Both the position numbers and the translations under genes were made by a program. A DNA stretch of 11,574 bases, from NCBI GenBank assembly GCA_002314605.1, contig DCGO01000047.1, positions 1-11,574 on the forward strand, read 5' to 3'. The stretch is from Lentisphaeria bacterium UBA1776. GTDB taxonomy: Bacteria > Verrucomicrobiota > Lentisphaeria > Victivallales > Victivallaceae. The notes below the pieces were generated by a model that was not told where the DNA came from, searched no databases, and saw only the letters and a list, made by a program, of their open reading frames with translations. Shown here piece by piece: positions 1 to 8,051 of the stretch; within the stretch, counting starts at the first letter, position 1; each line of letters begins with the position of its first letter.

Positions 1-829
1 CGGTGGCCACCGCCGGCAGAAACTCTCCCGTCTGGGGGGTCCAGTCCACAAAGGGAATGGGAAAGATCTGGACCGGTTCCGGCAGAAAAAGCCCCGTCAC
101 CGCCGGGATCCCCATGTAAACAAATCCGAAACCCAGTCCGATGGCAACTCCGATGGAAAAATACCGCCAGCGCCAGGATTCCGTCTTTTTTCCGTTCCGG
201 TCCGTGTCGTCAAAGGATTCCGCCAGGGTCATCATCCCTTCCGCCTGCATCGGGGCCATGGGGAACGGCAGTTTCTCCACATCGCTGGTCATCCGGAAAA
301 GACCGTAGCCCAGAATATCCGTGTCGATCTTGCTCATCAGGCGCTGAAAGGCGAAGAGCAGCAGGGGAAAGATCCATTCTTTGGTAAAGAAGGTCCGGGG
401 CAGCTCATCCAGATTTTCCGGGACGACCCAGGAGGGAAAGAGCCCCGACAACCCGAAGGACGCCGCCGCCTCGCTCCGGCAGAAAAACTGGCGGAAAAGC
501 AGTGTGGTGCTGCCCCCGGCAAGGATGGAGCCTGCCATGTAAAAGAGGATGAAGACCTCCGCCCGTTTCAGGTGCCGGTTGGCCCGTTTCGCCAGTTCCA
601 CAAAGAGGATCACCGTCACCCACTGCGCGGCAGAACCCACCCCCACGCCGGCGATCAGCTCCATGTAAATCGCCCCCGGGATCATCACCATCGCAATGAA
701 TACCGCCCCCCAGAAGGAAGAGAGCGAAAAACCTTCGTCGAACTGCGATGGGACCTCCATCAGATCCCGGTATTCCTGAAGTTCCTTGTCCAGAACCGCT
801 TTCGGCTTCATATCCAATCCTTTCCGCAT
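1..829 (-). CDS. OPT-like membrane transporter, N-terminal part (cut by the left edge)
   Basis: About 276 residues are visible, then the frame runs off position 1 without a stop. The protein begins with a charged cytosolic segment (residues 1-35) and then hydrophobic segments near residues 38-60, 67-80, 92-112, 152-164 and 225-250. A block at 187-197 (LPFPMAPMQAE) resembles the LPFPEG-type motif of OPT/YSL transporters, and the region at 48-80 (PGAIY, then WVTVILFVELAKR) fits the proteins annotated 'peptide transporter' in PVC bacteria; that family memory was not checked by search. It would act in the inner membrane as a secondary transporter; the substrate is not readable. Its start overlaps the stop of the giant permease gene, so it is the sixth gene of the operon. 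There are two in-frame tandem ATGs, at 832 and 829. The one at 829 has the better Shine-Dalgarno spacing (GGGGAGG, 7 bases), while 832 gives an ATGA overlap. A third ATG lies six codons further in. Confidence 0.82.
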   Translation of the reverse strand, partial: MRKGLDMKPKAVLDKELQEYRDLMEVPSQFDEGFSLSSFWGAVFIAMVMIPGAIYMELIAGVGVGSAAQWVTVILFVELAKRANRHLKRAEVFILFYMAGSILAGGSTTLLFRQFFCRSEAAASFGLSGLFPSWVVPENLDELPRTFFTKEWIFPLLLFAFQRLMSKIDTDILGYGLFRMTSDVEKLPFPMAPMQAEGMMTLAESFDDTDRNGKKTESWRWRYFSIGVAIGLGFGFVYMGIPAVTGLFLPEPVQIFPIPFVDWTPQTGEFLPAVAT

Positions 830-3800
830 CATCCGGCCTCCCCGTTCCGGTCCGCCATGCTCCGGTACCACGCGGCACTTTCCGCACTCAATGTGCGCCA
901 CAGGAGGAACTGGTTCCGTATTTCATCCACGAACCGCCGGTTGGCACGCATGAAATTCCCGTCGGAACCGCCGTCCCGACGGATCTCCACGGTCACCACA
1001 TCAATTCCTTCGATTTCCGAGGGGGACGAATACATCCGGAGCGTCTCGGAGACTCCCAGGTCAAAGGGCGCCAGCGCCAGTTTTGCAGTCAGGACCCCTT
1101 CCTGTACCTGCTGCATGGAACAGGCGAAACTCCCAAGGGAACTGTCCTCGTGGTTCCGGAAAAATTCCCCGATGAAAATCAGGATCCCTCCGAAATCCAT
1201 GGCGGAAACGGTGAAGGGAAACTGGAATTTCAGCTGATCGCCCTGCATGGGAGGCATTTTCCACTGCCGGGCCACATCCGGCGTTGCCGAGCGGGAGGCC
1301 TTGATGGCCGGGTAGATGGTGGAAAGAAGCACCACCGCCATCACGGTAAGGAGCGTATAAACAGTGCTCATGGAGGAGTAATTCATCTCCGGAGCCTGCA
1401 CCAGTCCGTATCCGGCAAGCATGGTGAGAACACTCATGGTCACCTGACTTAAAAGGTATCCCCCCAGCGCCCCCACCACCGCATACACCGCAGATTCGGC
1501 AAAAAAGAGCGTTCCCACTTCAAAGGGAGAGAGCCCCAGCGCGCTGTAGGTGAAAATCTCTTTTTCCCGGTCGGCGATGGACCCCAGAAGACTGCTGAAA
1601 ATGATCAGCGCCCCGAGGAGCAGGGGAACCACGATCTGCCCCAGTCCGGAAGAGCTTCCGATTTCGCCGAAGAAATATTTGTACACGCCGTCCGCCGTCC
1701 CCGCATAGACCATGCCGTAGAACCCTTCGGCAAGGCGTATTGCATCCCCGTTCAGGTCCGCTTCCACACCGGTACGGGGGTACAGCACTGCGGCATGGAT
1801 CCCGCCGTTGAGTTTCAGCGCGGTGTCGTGATCGGTGATCACGGTCATGTCCGGGGCATTCCAGATGAAATGGGAGCTGTCATTGACCCCAGCATCATCG
1901 TCCCCGGAATTGCCGCTCTGCTCCACCGTGTCCGCAAAATTGGGCCCGGTGACCTTGCCGTGATCGAGGAAGGTGAATTGGTCCAGCCGGGATGCGGGGA
2001 AAGTCCCCCCGAGAACGGTCTTCATGCTCCGGAGATACACCGTGTCCCCGACGGCAAGGTCCAGATGTTTCGCCAGAGAGTCGGCGATGAAAATGGCGGG
2101 AGTCTCACCTTTTTTCACCGTTTTCAGGTTCGGGACCAGCTCCCGCAGTGCGGAGGACCGGGACTTTTCCTCCTCCTGAAATCCGGTGACAGAATCCAGT
2201 TTCACAAACTTCTGATTTGCCGGATTGTAGAGATAGCCGGTCTGCAGGGGCCAGATATCCGTCTTCATGGCCGGAGAAATGGAACTGCAGGTCCGGAAAA
2301 AGACCTGGTAATTCCGGTCATAGAGTTTCCGGACCGACTCCATCATGCCCGGGTCGTGTTCCGCATGGTTGCCCAGAAACACCTCGATCCGGTCCTCGGA
2401 GGAATTGTCCCCGAAATAGACTTTCCGGACCGAAGCATTTTGATCGAAGGAAGCGAAGGAAATGATGGTGAAGGTCAGAAGGACTACCGTCATGATGGTC
2501 AGAAAAGTTTTGACCGGACGGTTCCGCATGCCGGAAACCCCCACCAGCAGCGCGGCGAAGAACGTGCTGTTGTTCGACTGGATCCGGTGGGCGGAGGTAT
2601 TCAAACTCTGCATGGTCTGGACCTCGCTCTGGAAACGGCTCATCACGATGTGGATCACCGAAAGACTCATCAGGATGATGAAAAAGGCGATGAAGATCAC
2701 CACCGGAGTCTGCGAAAGCATGAATGCCGGATGGGTGAAATAGAGTACCCCGAAGGTTCCCAGCGCAAACAGGAAGGAACTGCCGATCTGCCGGTAAATG
2801 CTGCTGCTGCATACGAAGAGCCGCTCCATGGCGAAAGCAAAGGGAATGGTGAGGATCAGCAAAATCAGAACGCTCCGGATCATGTCGTCAATGGTCTGCC
2901 GCAGGGGCCGGTAGGCACGGACGGCAAGGGTCTGCCCGAAGATCTCCCCGGCCCGTGCCAGTTCGTGGTCGTGGACCAGCCGGGCGTTCTCCGCCTCTTC
3001 CCGGTAGTGTTTGGCGCTTTCATGATGTTTCTCGATGGCACCGTTGAAAATGTTGCGTCTGTGAAGCGCCTGAAGACGCCCTTCGTTCAGCGCCAGCGTG
3101 TCGCGAAGCGCCTGTTCCTGGACATTCAGATTGCGGAGATTTTCCGCCGCCGGCAGGATCCCGCCGTGTTCCGCTTCCGGGTTTTCCGGAAGATTCAGCA
3201 GAAAAGTCTCGTTTTTGACATATGCGTGGACCGGCGCATTCTGGTCCGTATAGAAATACGCCTCCCGTCCCCCGGCGGAGGCAAAGGAAAGCGTCTGCCG
3301 GAAGGGGTTTCCGGTAAGGGCGTTGTTGAGGCTCAGTGGCCCCACATAGTCGGTGGTGAGGGGTGCGGCATACGCCGGAATCGCGCCACCCGAACAGCGG
3401 AAAAGTTTGAAATAGCCGCTGGAAGTCGGGGTACTTGCATAGGTGACCTCTCCGGCGGGAGAATAGAGCAATGCACCGGAATTGAGGGGCTTTGGACTCT
3501 GAACCTGCCACGAGGAGATCCCTCCCACGGTCACCCCGGGCATCCGGACGAACCCGGCGGTGTTGATCAGCGCCAGCGCCGCATTGGAGAAACCCGCCAC
3601 GGGGAGGGTCCGGGTGTATTCACTCCGCCCGAGATAATAGACGGCACCGGAAGCGGGTGCATCCATCTCCTTGCCGTCGGGAGCAAGCAGATAAAACTGG
3701 CGGCCGTGATATTTCCCGTTCCGGTAACAGTAATTCAGGTATTTGTCCAGCCGGGGGGAATTGGGCAGCATGGAATTCATGGACATTTCCGGAGCCCTGG

Positions 3801-5814
3801 CCGCGGCGGCAAGAAATGCGGTCAAAGGCCCGGCCAGTCCCTTCAGACGGTACTCCCGCGTACCGGGAAGTTCGTCATAGCGGTATTTTCCCGGCACGTT
3901 CCGGAAGGTCCAGCCGGGGATCCGGAAGACGATTCCGGCGCTGGAGGGCAGATGTGCCAGAGAATTTGTTGTCATATTCACCGGGATCGCCCCCCCCTGC
4001 AGTGCGGAAAGAAGAAGCGGCGACCGGCTCTTCTGAAGCGCCGGAGTCTCCCCGGCGATCTTCTTCAGAACAGCAAAATTCTTGGTGTAAAAAGAACTGT
4101 CGAAGATCTCGAAACTGTGCATATTTTCGTACCCGCGGACGGCGGCGGCAAAGGGTTCGGCATCTGAAGAGAAGTCAAAGAAAAAGCTGCCGGTAACAGT
4201 ATAGGGAGCGGCGGTTTCCGCAATCTTTTCCCACCCCTGCGTGGTCAGGCGCTCCTCCTTGAGTTCCCGCATCCGGCAGGCCAGACGTTCCCGGGCCAGT
4301 TGAATCATCCGGGCCAGTTCTCCGGCCATGGATTCCTGAAAGATATTTTCCCGGATGCCCCGGCGCAGATCCGCGATTTTCAGCCGCTGTGCGGTCAGCT
4401 GTTCCTTCCGCAGCAGCATCGCCTCTTTTTCCGGACCCGAAGCGTGGCGGATCCGGCGGTTCAGGACGGAAAGAGCATGGTTGTCGGCATTATAGCTGCG
4501 GATGACCTCCCCCAGAACCATGGTACGGAGTTCGTGGGCCAGAGCGCTTTCCTTCGCCTGTTTCCGCATATCCCCGGGAAAAAGCTTTTCCAGTGCAAAA
4601 GGGATCAGAATTGCTGCAAGGAGGATCACCCCGCCGGCAATACAGGATGTTTTCCTGCATGCAGCGCACCGTTTCAGAAAACCGGCTACCGGTTCCTTTT
4701 CCCGGAAATACCCCGCTCCGACAATCAGGAGATAAATCACCAGAAGGATCCCTGCAAAAGAATAGTGCCATATCCCGAGGACAATCCCGCTCCGGCTGCC
4801 GGAACCGGGCTTGAAGCGGGGAAGTTCTTCAAAAAGCCGCTGGAGATGCCGGAATTCCGCCTCCTCCCCCAGACCGTAATCCCGGATGGATGGGAAAGCC
4901 GTGCGGCGGGCTTCGGCAAAGGGAAAGAGAAAGTTCCGGATCCCGTCATACGCATTGAAACTCCCGCCGTAAAACAGCACGAAGACCGAACGGGGCAACG
5001 GCATTTTGGAGAGATTCACGGCACACTGGGCCAGGAGAGCCGCATTTTCCCGCTCCCGGTCGCCCCGGCAGGCTCCGGGAACCATGCCGAAGGTGTCCAT
5101 TCTGGCCCCCAGCAGCAGCGCCTCCGGACGGTTCAGGACAAATTTCTTCTCCTCTTTGGCAGGCAACAGGATCCAGAGGTTGATTCCCCGGACGTTTTTC
5201 CAGCGGCTTTGAGCTGACAAAACTGCCTTCTGCGGGATACCGTTCAGGATTCCGGCTTTCTCCGCCGTGCTCCGCTCCATATAGAAGGAAGGAAAGGCGG
5301 TCTGGCTGGAATGAAGGGCTTTGGCGCAGGCCCACTGGTCAGCCGACGGATCCCCGACGTAAATCACCGCCTTCGCTCCTTCGGAGAAAAGGATATCTCC
5401 CCAGTCCCCCCGGCCCCAGTCGGTCAGGACGATCCGGCCCTTCGTCCGGACCTTCGGCAGTTCCCGGCCGGAAGGAATATAAACGGCTTCCGCCCGGATC
5501 GGCCGGTCCCCGGTGGATATGAGTCCGGCATTGTTCGGCATCAGGGCTTTCAAAGACAGCTCTTTGCCGTTCAAAGAAAAATAAAGCTCCGTCACTTCCG
5601 GAACCGGCGTCTGAAAATACTGACGGCGGACATCCATTCCGGCATCCTTCAGGGCTTTTTCCAGAATATTGGCGGCTTGTTCATATTCCGCCGTTCCGGG
5701 GACGCGGTGGGCGAAATCCGCCCATCCTCTGGACACGGTTTCATAAGTGGATGCCCCGCAGCACAGACATGCCGCAAGCCAAAGAAGAATCATGAAGAAA
5801 ATCGTTTTTCTCAT
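829..5814 (-). CDS. Giant FtsX-type ABC permease with degenerate M28-peptidase-like ectodomain
   Basis: 1661 residues, far longer than usual MacB/LolC permeases (about 400-650). Residues 1-16 form a signal with lipobox L-A-A-C (C16). Residues 25-300 resemble a PA domain inserted in an M28 peptidase (RVPGT near the start; GARMDTFG at 237-243), but the metal-binding positions are lost: R238 replaces the usual His, and S285-F286 the Glu-Glu pair. The domain is cut short by a membrane segment (344-368). A second segment (391-408) leads into a roughly 570-residue extracytoplasmic region with helical ends and a beta-rich middle. Segments at 979-1000, 1010-1028, 1036-1057 and 1104-1121 follow, then an ectodomain to about 1388. 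A canonical FtsX C-terminal unit has three helices, with the coupling loop ADREKEIFTYSALGLSP and the end STIYPAIKASRSATPDV. About 150 cytosolic residues close the protein. The start at 5814 is set by AAGGAGG 7 bases upstream and the ATGA overlap with the ATPase gene. Role: permease of a type VII ABC complex (inferred). Confidence 0.85.
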   Translation of the reverse strand: MRKTIFFMILLWLAACLCCGASTYETVSRGWADFAHRVPGTAEYEQAANILEKALKDAGMDVRRQYFQTPVPEVTELYFSLNGKELSLKALMPNNAGLISTGDRPIRAEAVYIPSGRELPKVRTKGRIVLTDWGRGDWGDILFSEGAKAVIYVGDPSADQWACAKALHSSQTAFPSFYMERSTAEKAGILNGIPQKAVLSAQSRWKNVRGINLWILLPAKEEKKFVLNRPEALLLGARMDTFGMVPGACRGDRERENAALLAQCAVNLSKMPLPRSVFVLFYGGSFNAYDGIRNFLFPFAEARRTAFPSIRDYGLGEEAEFRHLQRLFEELPRFKPGSGSRSGIVLGIWHYSFAGILLVIYLLIVGAGYFREKEPVAGFLKRCAACRKTSCIAGGVILLAAILIPFALEKLFPGDMRKQAKESALAHELRTMVLGEVIRSYNADNHALSVLNRRIRHASGPEKEAMLLRKEQLTAQRLKIADLRRGIRENIFQESMAGELARMIQLARERLACRMRELKEERLTTQGWEKIAETAAPYTVTGSFFFDFSSDAEPFAAAVRGYENMHSFEIFDSSFYTKNFAVLKKIAGETPALQKSRSPLLLSALQGGAIPVNMTTNSLAHLPSSAGIVFRIPGWTFRNVPGKYRYDELPGTREYRLKGLAGPLTAFLAAAARAPEMSMNSMLPNSPRLDKYLNYCYRNGKYHGRQFYLLAPDGKEMDAPASGAVYYLGRSEYTRTLPVAGFSNAALALINTAGFVRMPGVTVGGISSWQVQSPKPLNSGALLYSPAGEVTYASTPTSSGYFKLFRCSGGAIPAYAAPLTTDYVGPLSLNNALTGNPFRQTLSFASAGGREAYFYTDQNAPVHAYVKNETFLLNLPENPEAEHGGILPAAENLRNLNVQEQALRDTLALNEGRLQALHRRNIFNGAIEKHHESAKHYREEAENARLVHDHELARAGEIFGQTLAVRAYRPLRQTIDDMIRSVLILLILTIPFAFAMERLFVCSSSIYRQIGSSFLFALGTFGVLYFTHPAFMLSQTPVVIFIAFFIILMSLSVIHIVMSRFQSEVQTMQSLNTSAHRIQSNNSTFFAALLVGVSGMRNRPVKTFLTIMTVVLLTFTIISFASFDQNASVRKVYFGDNSSEDRIEVFLGNHAEHDPGMMESVRKLYDRNYQVFFRTCSSISPAMKTDIWPLQTGYLYNPANQKFVKLDSVTGFQEEEKSRSSALRELVPNLKTVKKGETPAIFIADSLAKHLDLAVGDTVYLRSMKTVLGGTFPASRLDQFTFLDHGKVTGPNFADTVEQSGNSGDDDAGVNDSSHFIWNAPDMTVITDHDTALKLNGGIHAAVLYPRTGVEADLNGDAIRLAEGFYGMVYAGTADGVYKYFFGEIGSSSGLGQIVVPLLLGALIIFSSLLGSIADREKEIFTYSALGLSPFEVGTLFFAESAVYAVVGALGGYLLSQVTMSVLTMLAGYGLVQAPEMNYSSMSTVYTLLTVMAVVLLSTIYPAIKASRSATPDVARQWKMPPMQGDQLKFQFPFTVSAMDFGGILIFIGEFFRNHEDSSLGSFACSMQQVQEGVLTAKLALAPFDLGVSETLRMYSSPSEIEGIDVVTVEIRRDGGSDGNFMRANRRFVDEIRNQFLLWRTLSAESAAWYRSMADRNGEAG
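837..843 (-). promoter_or_regulatory. Ribosome binding site of the left-edge OPT-like gene
   Basis: On the minus strand this reads GGGGAGG, lying inside the end of the giant permease gene. It is 7 bases before the ATG at 829 and 4 bases before the tandem ATG at 832, which favours 829. It supports coupled translation across the gene junction. Confidence 0.6.
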
Positions 5815-6590
5815 TTCCGGTCCTCCTTCGGAACCTTGCGGCTGATGCTCGCATTGCGGATGACCACATCGGAACTTTTTTCGATCCGTTCGATCCTGCC
5901 GTCGCAGAGATAGATCATGCGGTCGCTGACATTCAGCATATTGTGGTCGTGGGTCACGCACAAAATGGTCACACCGTCCTTTTTGTTCAGGTCATAGAGC
6001 AGCTGATGAATGTCGTGCCCGGTTTTGAAATCCAGATTGGCGGTGGGCTCATCGCAAAGGATCAGCGCCGGATTGTTGGCCAAAGCCCGGGCAATGGCCA
6101 CCCGCTGCTGCTGGCCACCGGACATCTGTTTCGGACGGTGATCCCAGCGTTTTTCCAGACCGACTTTCTCCAGCAGGGCCATTCCCCGGATCCGGGCCTC
6201 TTCCGCCGGGACATTGGCGAAAACCATGGGCAACGTCACATTTTCCAGCGCCGTCATGACCTGATTCAGGTTGAACTGCTGAAAGACGTAACTCAATTTG
6301 CGGCAGCGGAGAAACGCCAGCTCAGAAGCTTTCATCTGCGCCATATCCACGGCATCGATGAAAATCCGCCCCGAAGTCGGGGTATCCAAAGCACCGATCA
6401 TGTTGAAGAGCGTGGTCTTGCCGGAGCCGGAAGGCCCCATGATGCAGACGTATTCCCCCCGGTAGATGGTAAGAGTTATATCCTTCAATGCCCGGGTGAC
6501 TTCCGCCCCCCTGGCAAAGGTTTTCTGCACGTTGCAGACCCTCACCAGGATCTCGCGGCCTGCCGCGTATTCCGATTCATTGTACGCCAT
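5811..6590 (-). CDS. ABC transporter ATP-binding protein (LolD/MacB type)
   Basis: 259 residues, the full length of a stand-alone ATPase subunit. All nucleotide-binding motifs are intact: Walker A GPSGSGKTT (52-60), Q-loop Gln104 in VFQQFNL, signature MSGGQ (156-160, Met instead of the common Leu), Walker B LILCDEP (176-182), D-loop NLD (185-187) and switch His214 in THD. The LDTPTSG and FQQFNL contexts are those of the LolD/MacB/FtsE family, which powers FtsX-type permeases that do mechanical work across the envelope rather than classical import. It should sit on the cytoplasmic face, binding the coupling loops of the 485-residue and giant permeases encoded on either side. The ATG at 6590 directly follows the TAA of the upstream permease (0-base gap), with GAGGG 8 bases upstream. 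Its stop overlaps the next start as ATGA. The specific substrate cannot be read from the ATPase. Confidence 0.96.
   Translation of the reverse strand: MAYNESEYAAGREILVRVCNVQKTFARGAEVTRALKDITLTIYRGEYVCIMGPSGSGKTTLFNMIGALDTPTSGRIFIDAVDMAQMKASELAFLRCRKLSYVFQQFNLNQVMTALENVTLPMVFANVPAEEARIRGMALLEKVGLEKRWDHRPKQMSGGQQQRVAIARALANNPALILCDEPTANLDFKTGHDIHQLLYDLNKKDGVTILCVTHDHNMLNVSDRMIYLCDGRIERIEKSSDVVIRNASISRKVPKEDRK
5822..5828 (-). promoter_or_regulatory. Strong ribosome binding site fixing the start of the giant permease
   Basis: The minus strand reads AAGGAGG, 7 bases before the ATG at 5814. It lies inside the last codons of the ATPase gene and decides against the longer frame opening at 5961. The 49 extra residues of that longer frame would precede a perfect signal peptide and are rich in Arg, Gln and Pro, as expected for out-of-frame ATPase sequence. 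Confidence 0.8.
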
Positions 6591-8048
6591 TTACTGTACC
6601 CTCATCGCTTCCATGGGCGCCATGCAGGATGCCTTGACCGCCGGATAAATGGAGGAGAGAATTGCCAGCACGATCCCCGCCGCCAGAGACCAGCATGCGG
6701 CCTCCGCCGGTCCGACAAAATTCCATGCACCGAAAAAAAGACTCCCGGCGGATATGAAATTTGCCGCCACCGCCGCCAGAAAACCGAAGAAAATGCCGGC
6801 GATACCGCCAAGGATCCCCTGCAGTAGAGACTCCAGTACGATCTGGACCAGAATAAAGAAGTCCGTTGCCCCAAGACACTTCAATGTGGCAATTTCGGAA
6901 AAGCGTTCCGTAATGCTCATCAGCATGGCATTGGTAATCCCGATCACGCAGACGAAGAACGCCAGCGTCATGAGATAGATCTGCCGGGAGTGATCCTCTT
7001 CGGCAAGATCGGTTTCCGAGATCATGAAGGACTCCTGCAGCGCGTTGAGTCTCAACCGTTCCCGGGTTGCCCTGGCCACGGCGGAGCGTTCACTGTCCGT
7101 CAAAGCTCCGCCAAAAGCGCGACATTCTTTCCGGTCAAGGATGGCAAGTTTTTCATCCAGCCGGGTGTAGGCCTCCGCGCCGAAAGTGCGCCGCCACTGC
7201 TGCCGGACTGCCGGCAGTGCAAGATGGGCCGAAACCCGGTCCCGGGCATCCTGAATTTTCAGATACTCCATCATTTTTTCCCAGCGGATCCGGTCCGGCA
7301 AAAACTTTTCCCCGGCAAGAAATTTCTGCAGTTTCAGCTCCTGTTCCGCCCCGAGACCGATCATCCAGCTCCGCCCGGACCGGACTGCGGTCCCGGAAGG
7401 GCGGATCCCCGCATAAGTGCAGAGTTTCCGCTGAAATGCCTTCCACTGCACCTCGGCGCGCCGGAGGTCCCGCAGGGATGCCGGATAATCCGCCATAAAA
7501 AATTCGATGTCCTTGCGCTCCATTGGAAGATTGATCCCCAGTGTCCGGCTCTGCCGGATCACCCTGTCCGCCGGCATGGAAGAAAATTTCTCCAAATCGG
7601 AAAGCCCTTTTCCTCCGGCAAGGAAAATCTGCAGTTTTCCGGGAGGGAGTTCCTTGAAAAACCCCTCCAGCACGGCAATGGCAACGGCAGTGCGGCGGAT
7701 CCGCTTCGCCTCAAAGTCATCCCAGCTGAAAGATTTTCCCAGCTGACAAAGGAGTTCATCATCGCACCCGGCGATCATCCGGACAAATTCCGTGTGACTG
7801 TAGGGGGAGAAGAGAAGTGACGCCAGCTTTGCTCCGGCCCGGCTCTGCTGCACTTCCGCCCGGACCGTCCCCCGGATCTCCCGGCGGAAAAAATTGTCGC
7901 ACTGGAGATACATGAAGAACGCCACCGCCAGGATCACCACCGACAAAGTCAGCAGCGACCGGGAAAAACGGTGAAGAATACTGCTGACGCAGAAATCCAG
8001 TGTTTCGCGGAAACTCATCTGCCGCTGTTTTTTGACTGTGATCTCCAT
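6591..8048 (-). CDS. FtsX/MacB-type ABC transporter permease
   Basis: 485 residues with the type VII layout: a short cytosolic N-terminus, one membrane helix (about 31-48), an extracytoplasmic region of about 305 residues, then three helices (about 357-377, 398-430, 448-468). The cytosolic coupling loop SITERFSEIATLKCLGAT (378-395) and the end SSIYPAVKASCMAPMEAMRV are typical of the FtsX permease domain (Pfam FtsX, PF02687). The extracytoplasmic part is rich in Arg, Glu, Lys and Leu and looks mostly helical, unlike the mixed alpha/beta MacB periplasmic core, so what it contacts is unclear. It is the natural partner of the ATPase encoded immediately downstream and probably pairs with the giant permease in a heterodimer, as LolC pairs with LolE (inference). 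The ATG at 8048 is 3 bases after the previous TAA, with a weak AGGTG 6 bases upstream, suggesting reliance on coupled translation. Confidence 0.92.
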   Translation of the reverse strand: MEITVKKQRQMSFRETLDFCVSSILHRFSRSLLTLSVVILAVAFFMYLQCDNFFRREIRGTVRAEVQQSRAGAKLASLLFSPYSHTEFVRMIAGCDDELLCQLGKSFSWDDFEAKRIRRTAVAIAVLEGFFKELPPGKLQIFLAGGKGLSDLEKFSSMPADRVIRQSRTLGINLPMERKDIEFFMADYPASLRDLRRAEVQWKAFQRKLCTYAGIRPSGTAVRSGRSWMIGLGAEQELKLQKFLAGEKFLPDRIRWEKMMEYLKIQDARDRVSAHLALPAVRQQWRRTFGAEAYTRLDEKLAILDRKECRAFGGALTDSERSAVARATRERLRLNALQESFMISETDLAEEDHSRQIYLMTLAFFVCVIGITNAMLMSITERFSEIATLKCLGATDFFILVQIVLESLLQGILGGIAGIFFGFLAAVAANFISAGSLFFGAWNFVGPAEAACWSLAAGIVLAILSSIYPAVKASCMAPMEAMRVQ

Positions 8049-8051
8049 GGC

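Noticed and set aside
1795..4167. 790-residue open frame on the plus strand
   Set aside because: It lies wholly antisense to the giant permease. Its product is rich in Gly, Arg, His, Pro and Gln with no domain, signal or membrane pattern, and it arises from the codon bias of the real gene, whose reverse strand rarely gives stops.
4300..5217. 305-residue open frame on the plus strand
   Set aside because: Antisense to the M28-like region of the giant gene, with shadow-type composition and no motif.
5815..5961. 49-residue N-terminal extension of the giant permease
   Set aside because: It overlaps the ATPase 3' end, is Arg/Gln-rich, and would bury a clean signal peptide. The internal ATG at 5814 has a strong Shine-Dalgarno site and an ATGA junction.
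6591..6603. A gap or promoter between the small permease and the ATPase gene
   Set aside because: There are no intergenic bases; only a GAGGG ribosome site inside the upstream gene is seen.
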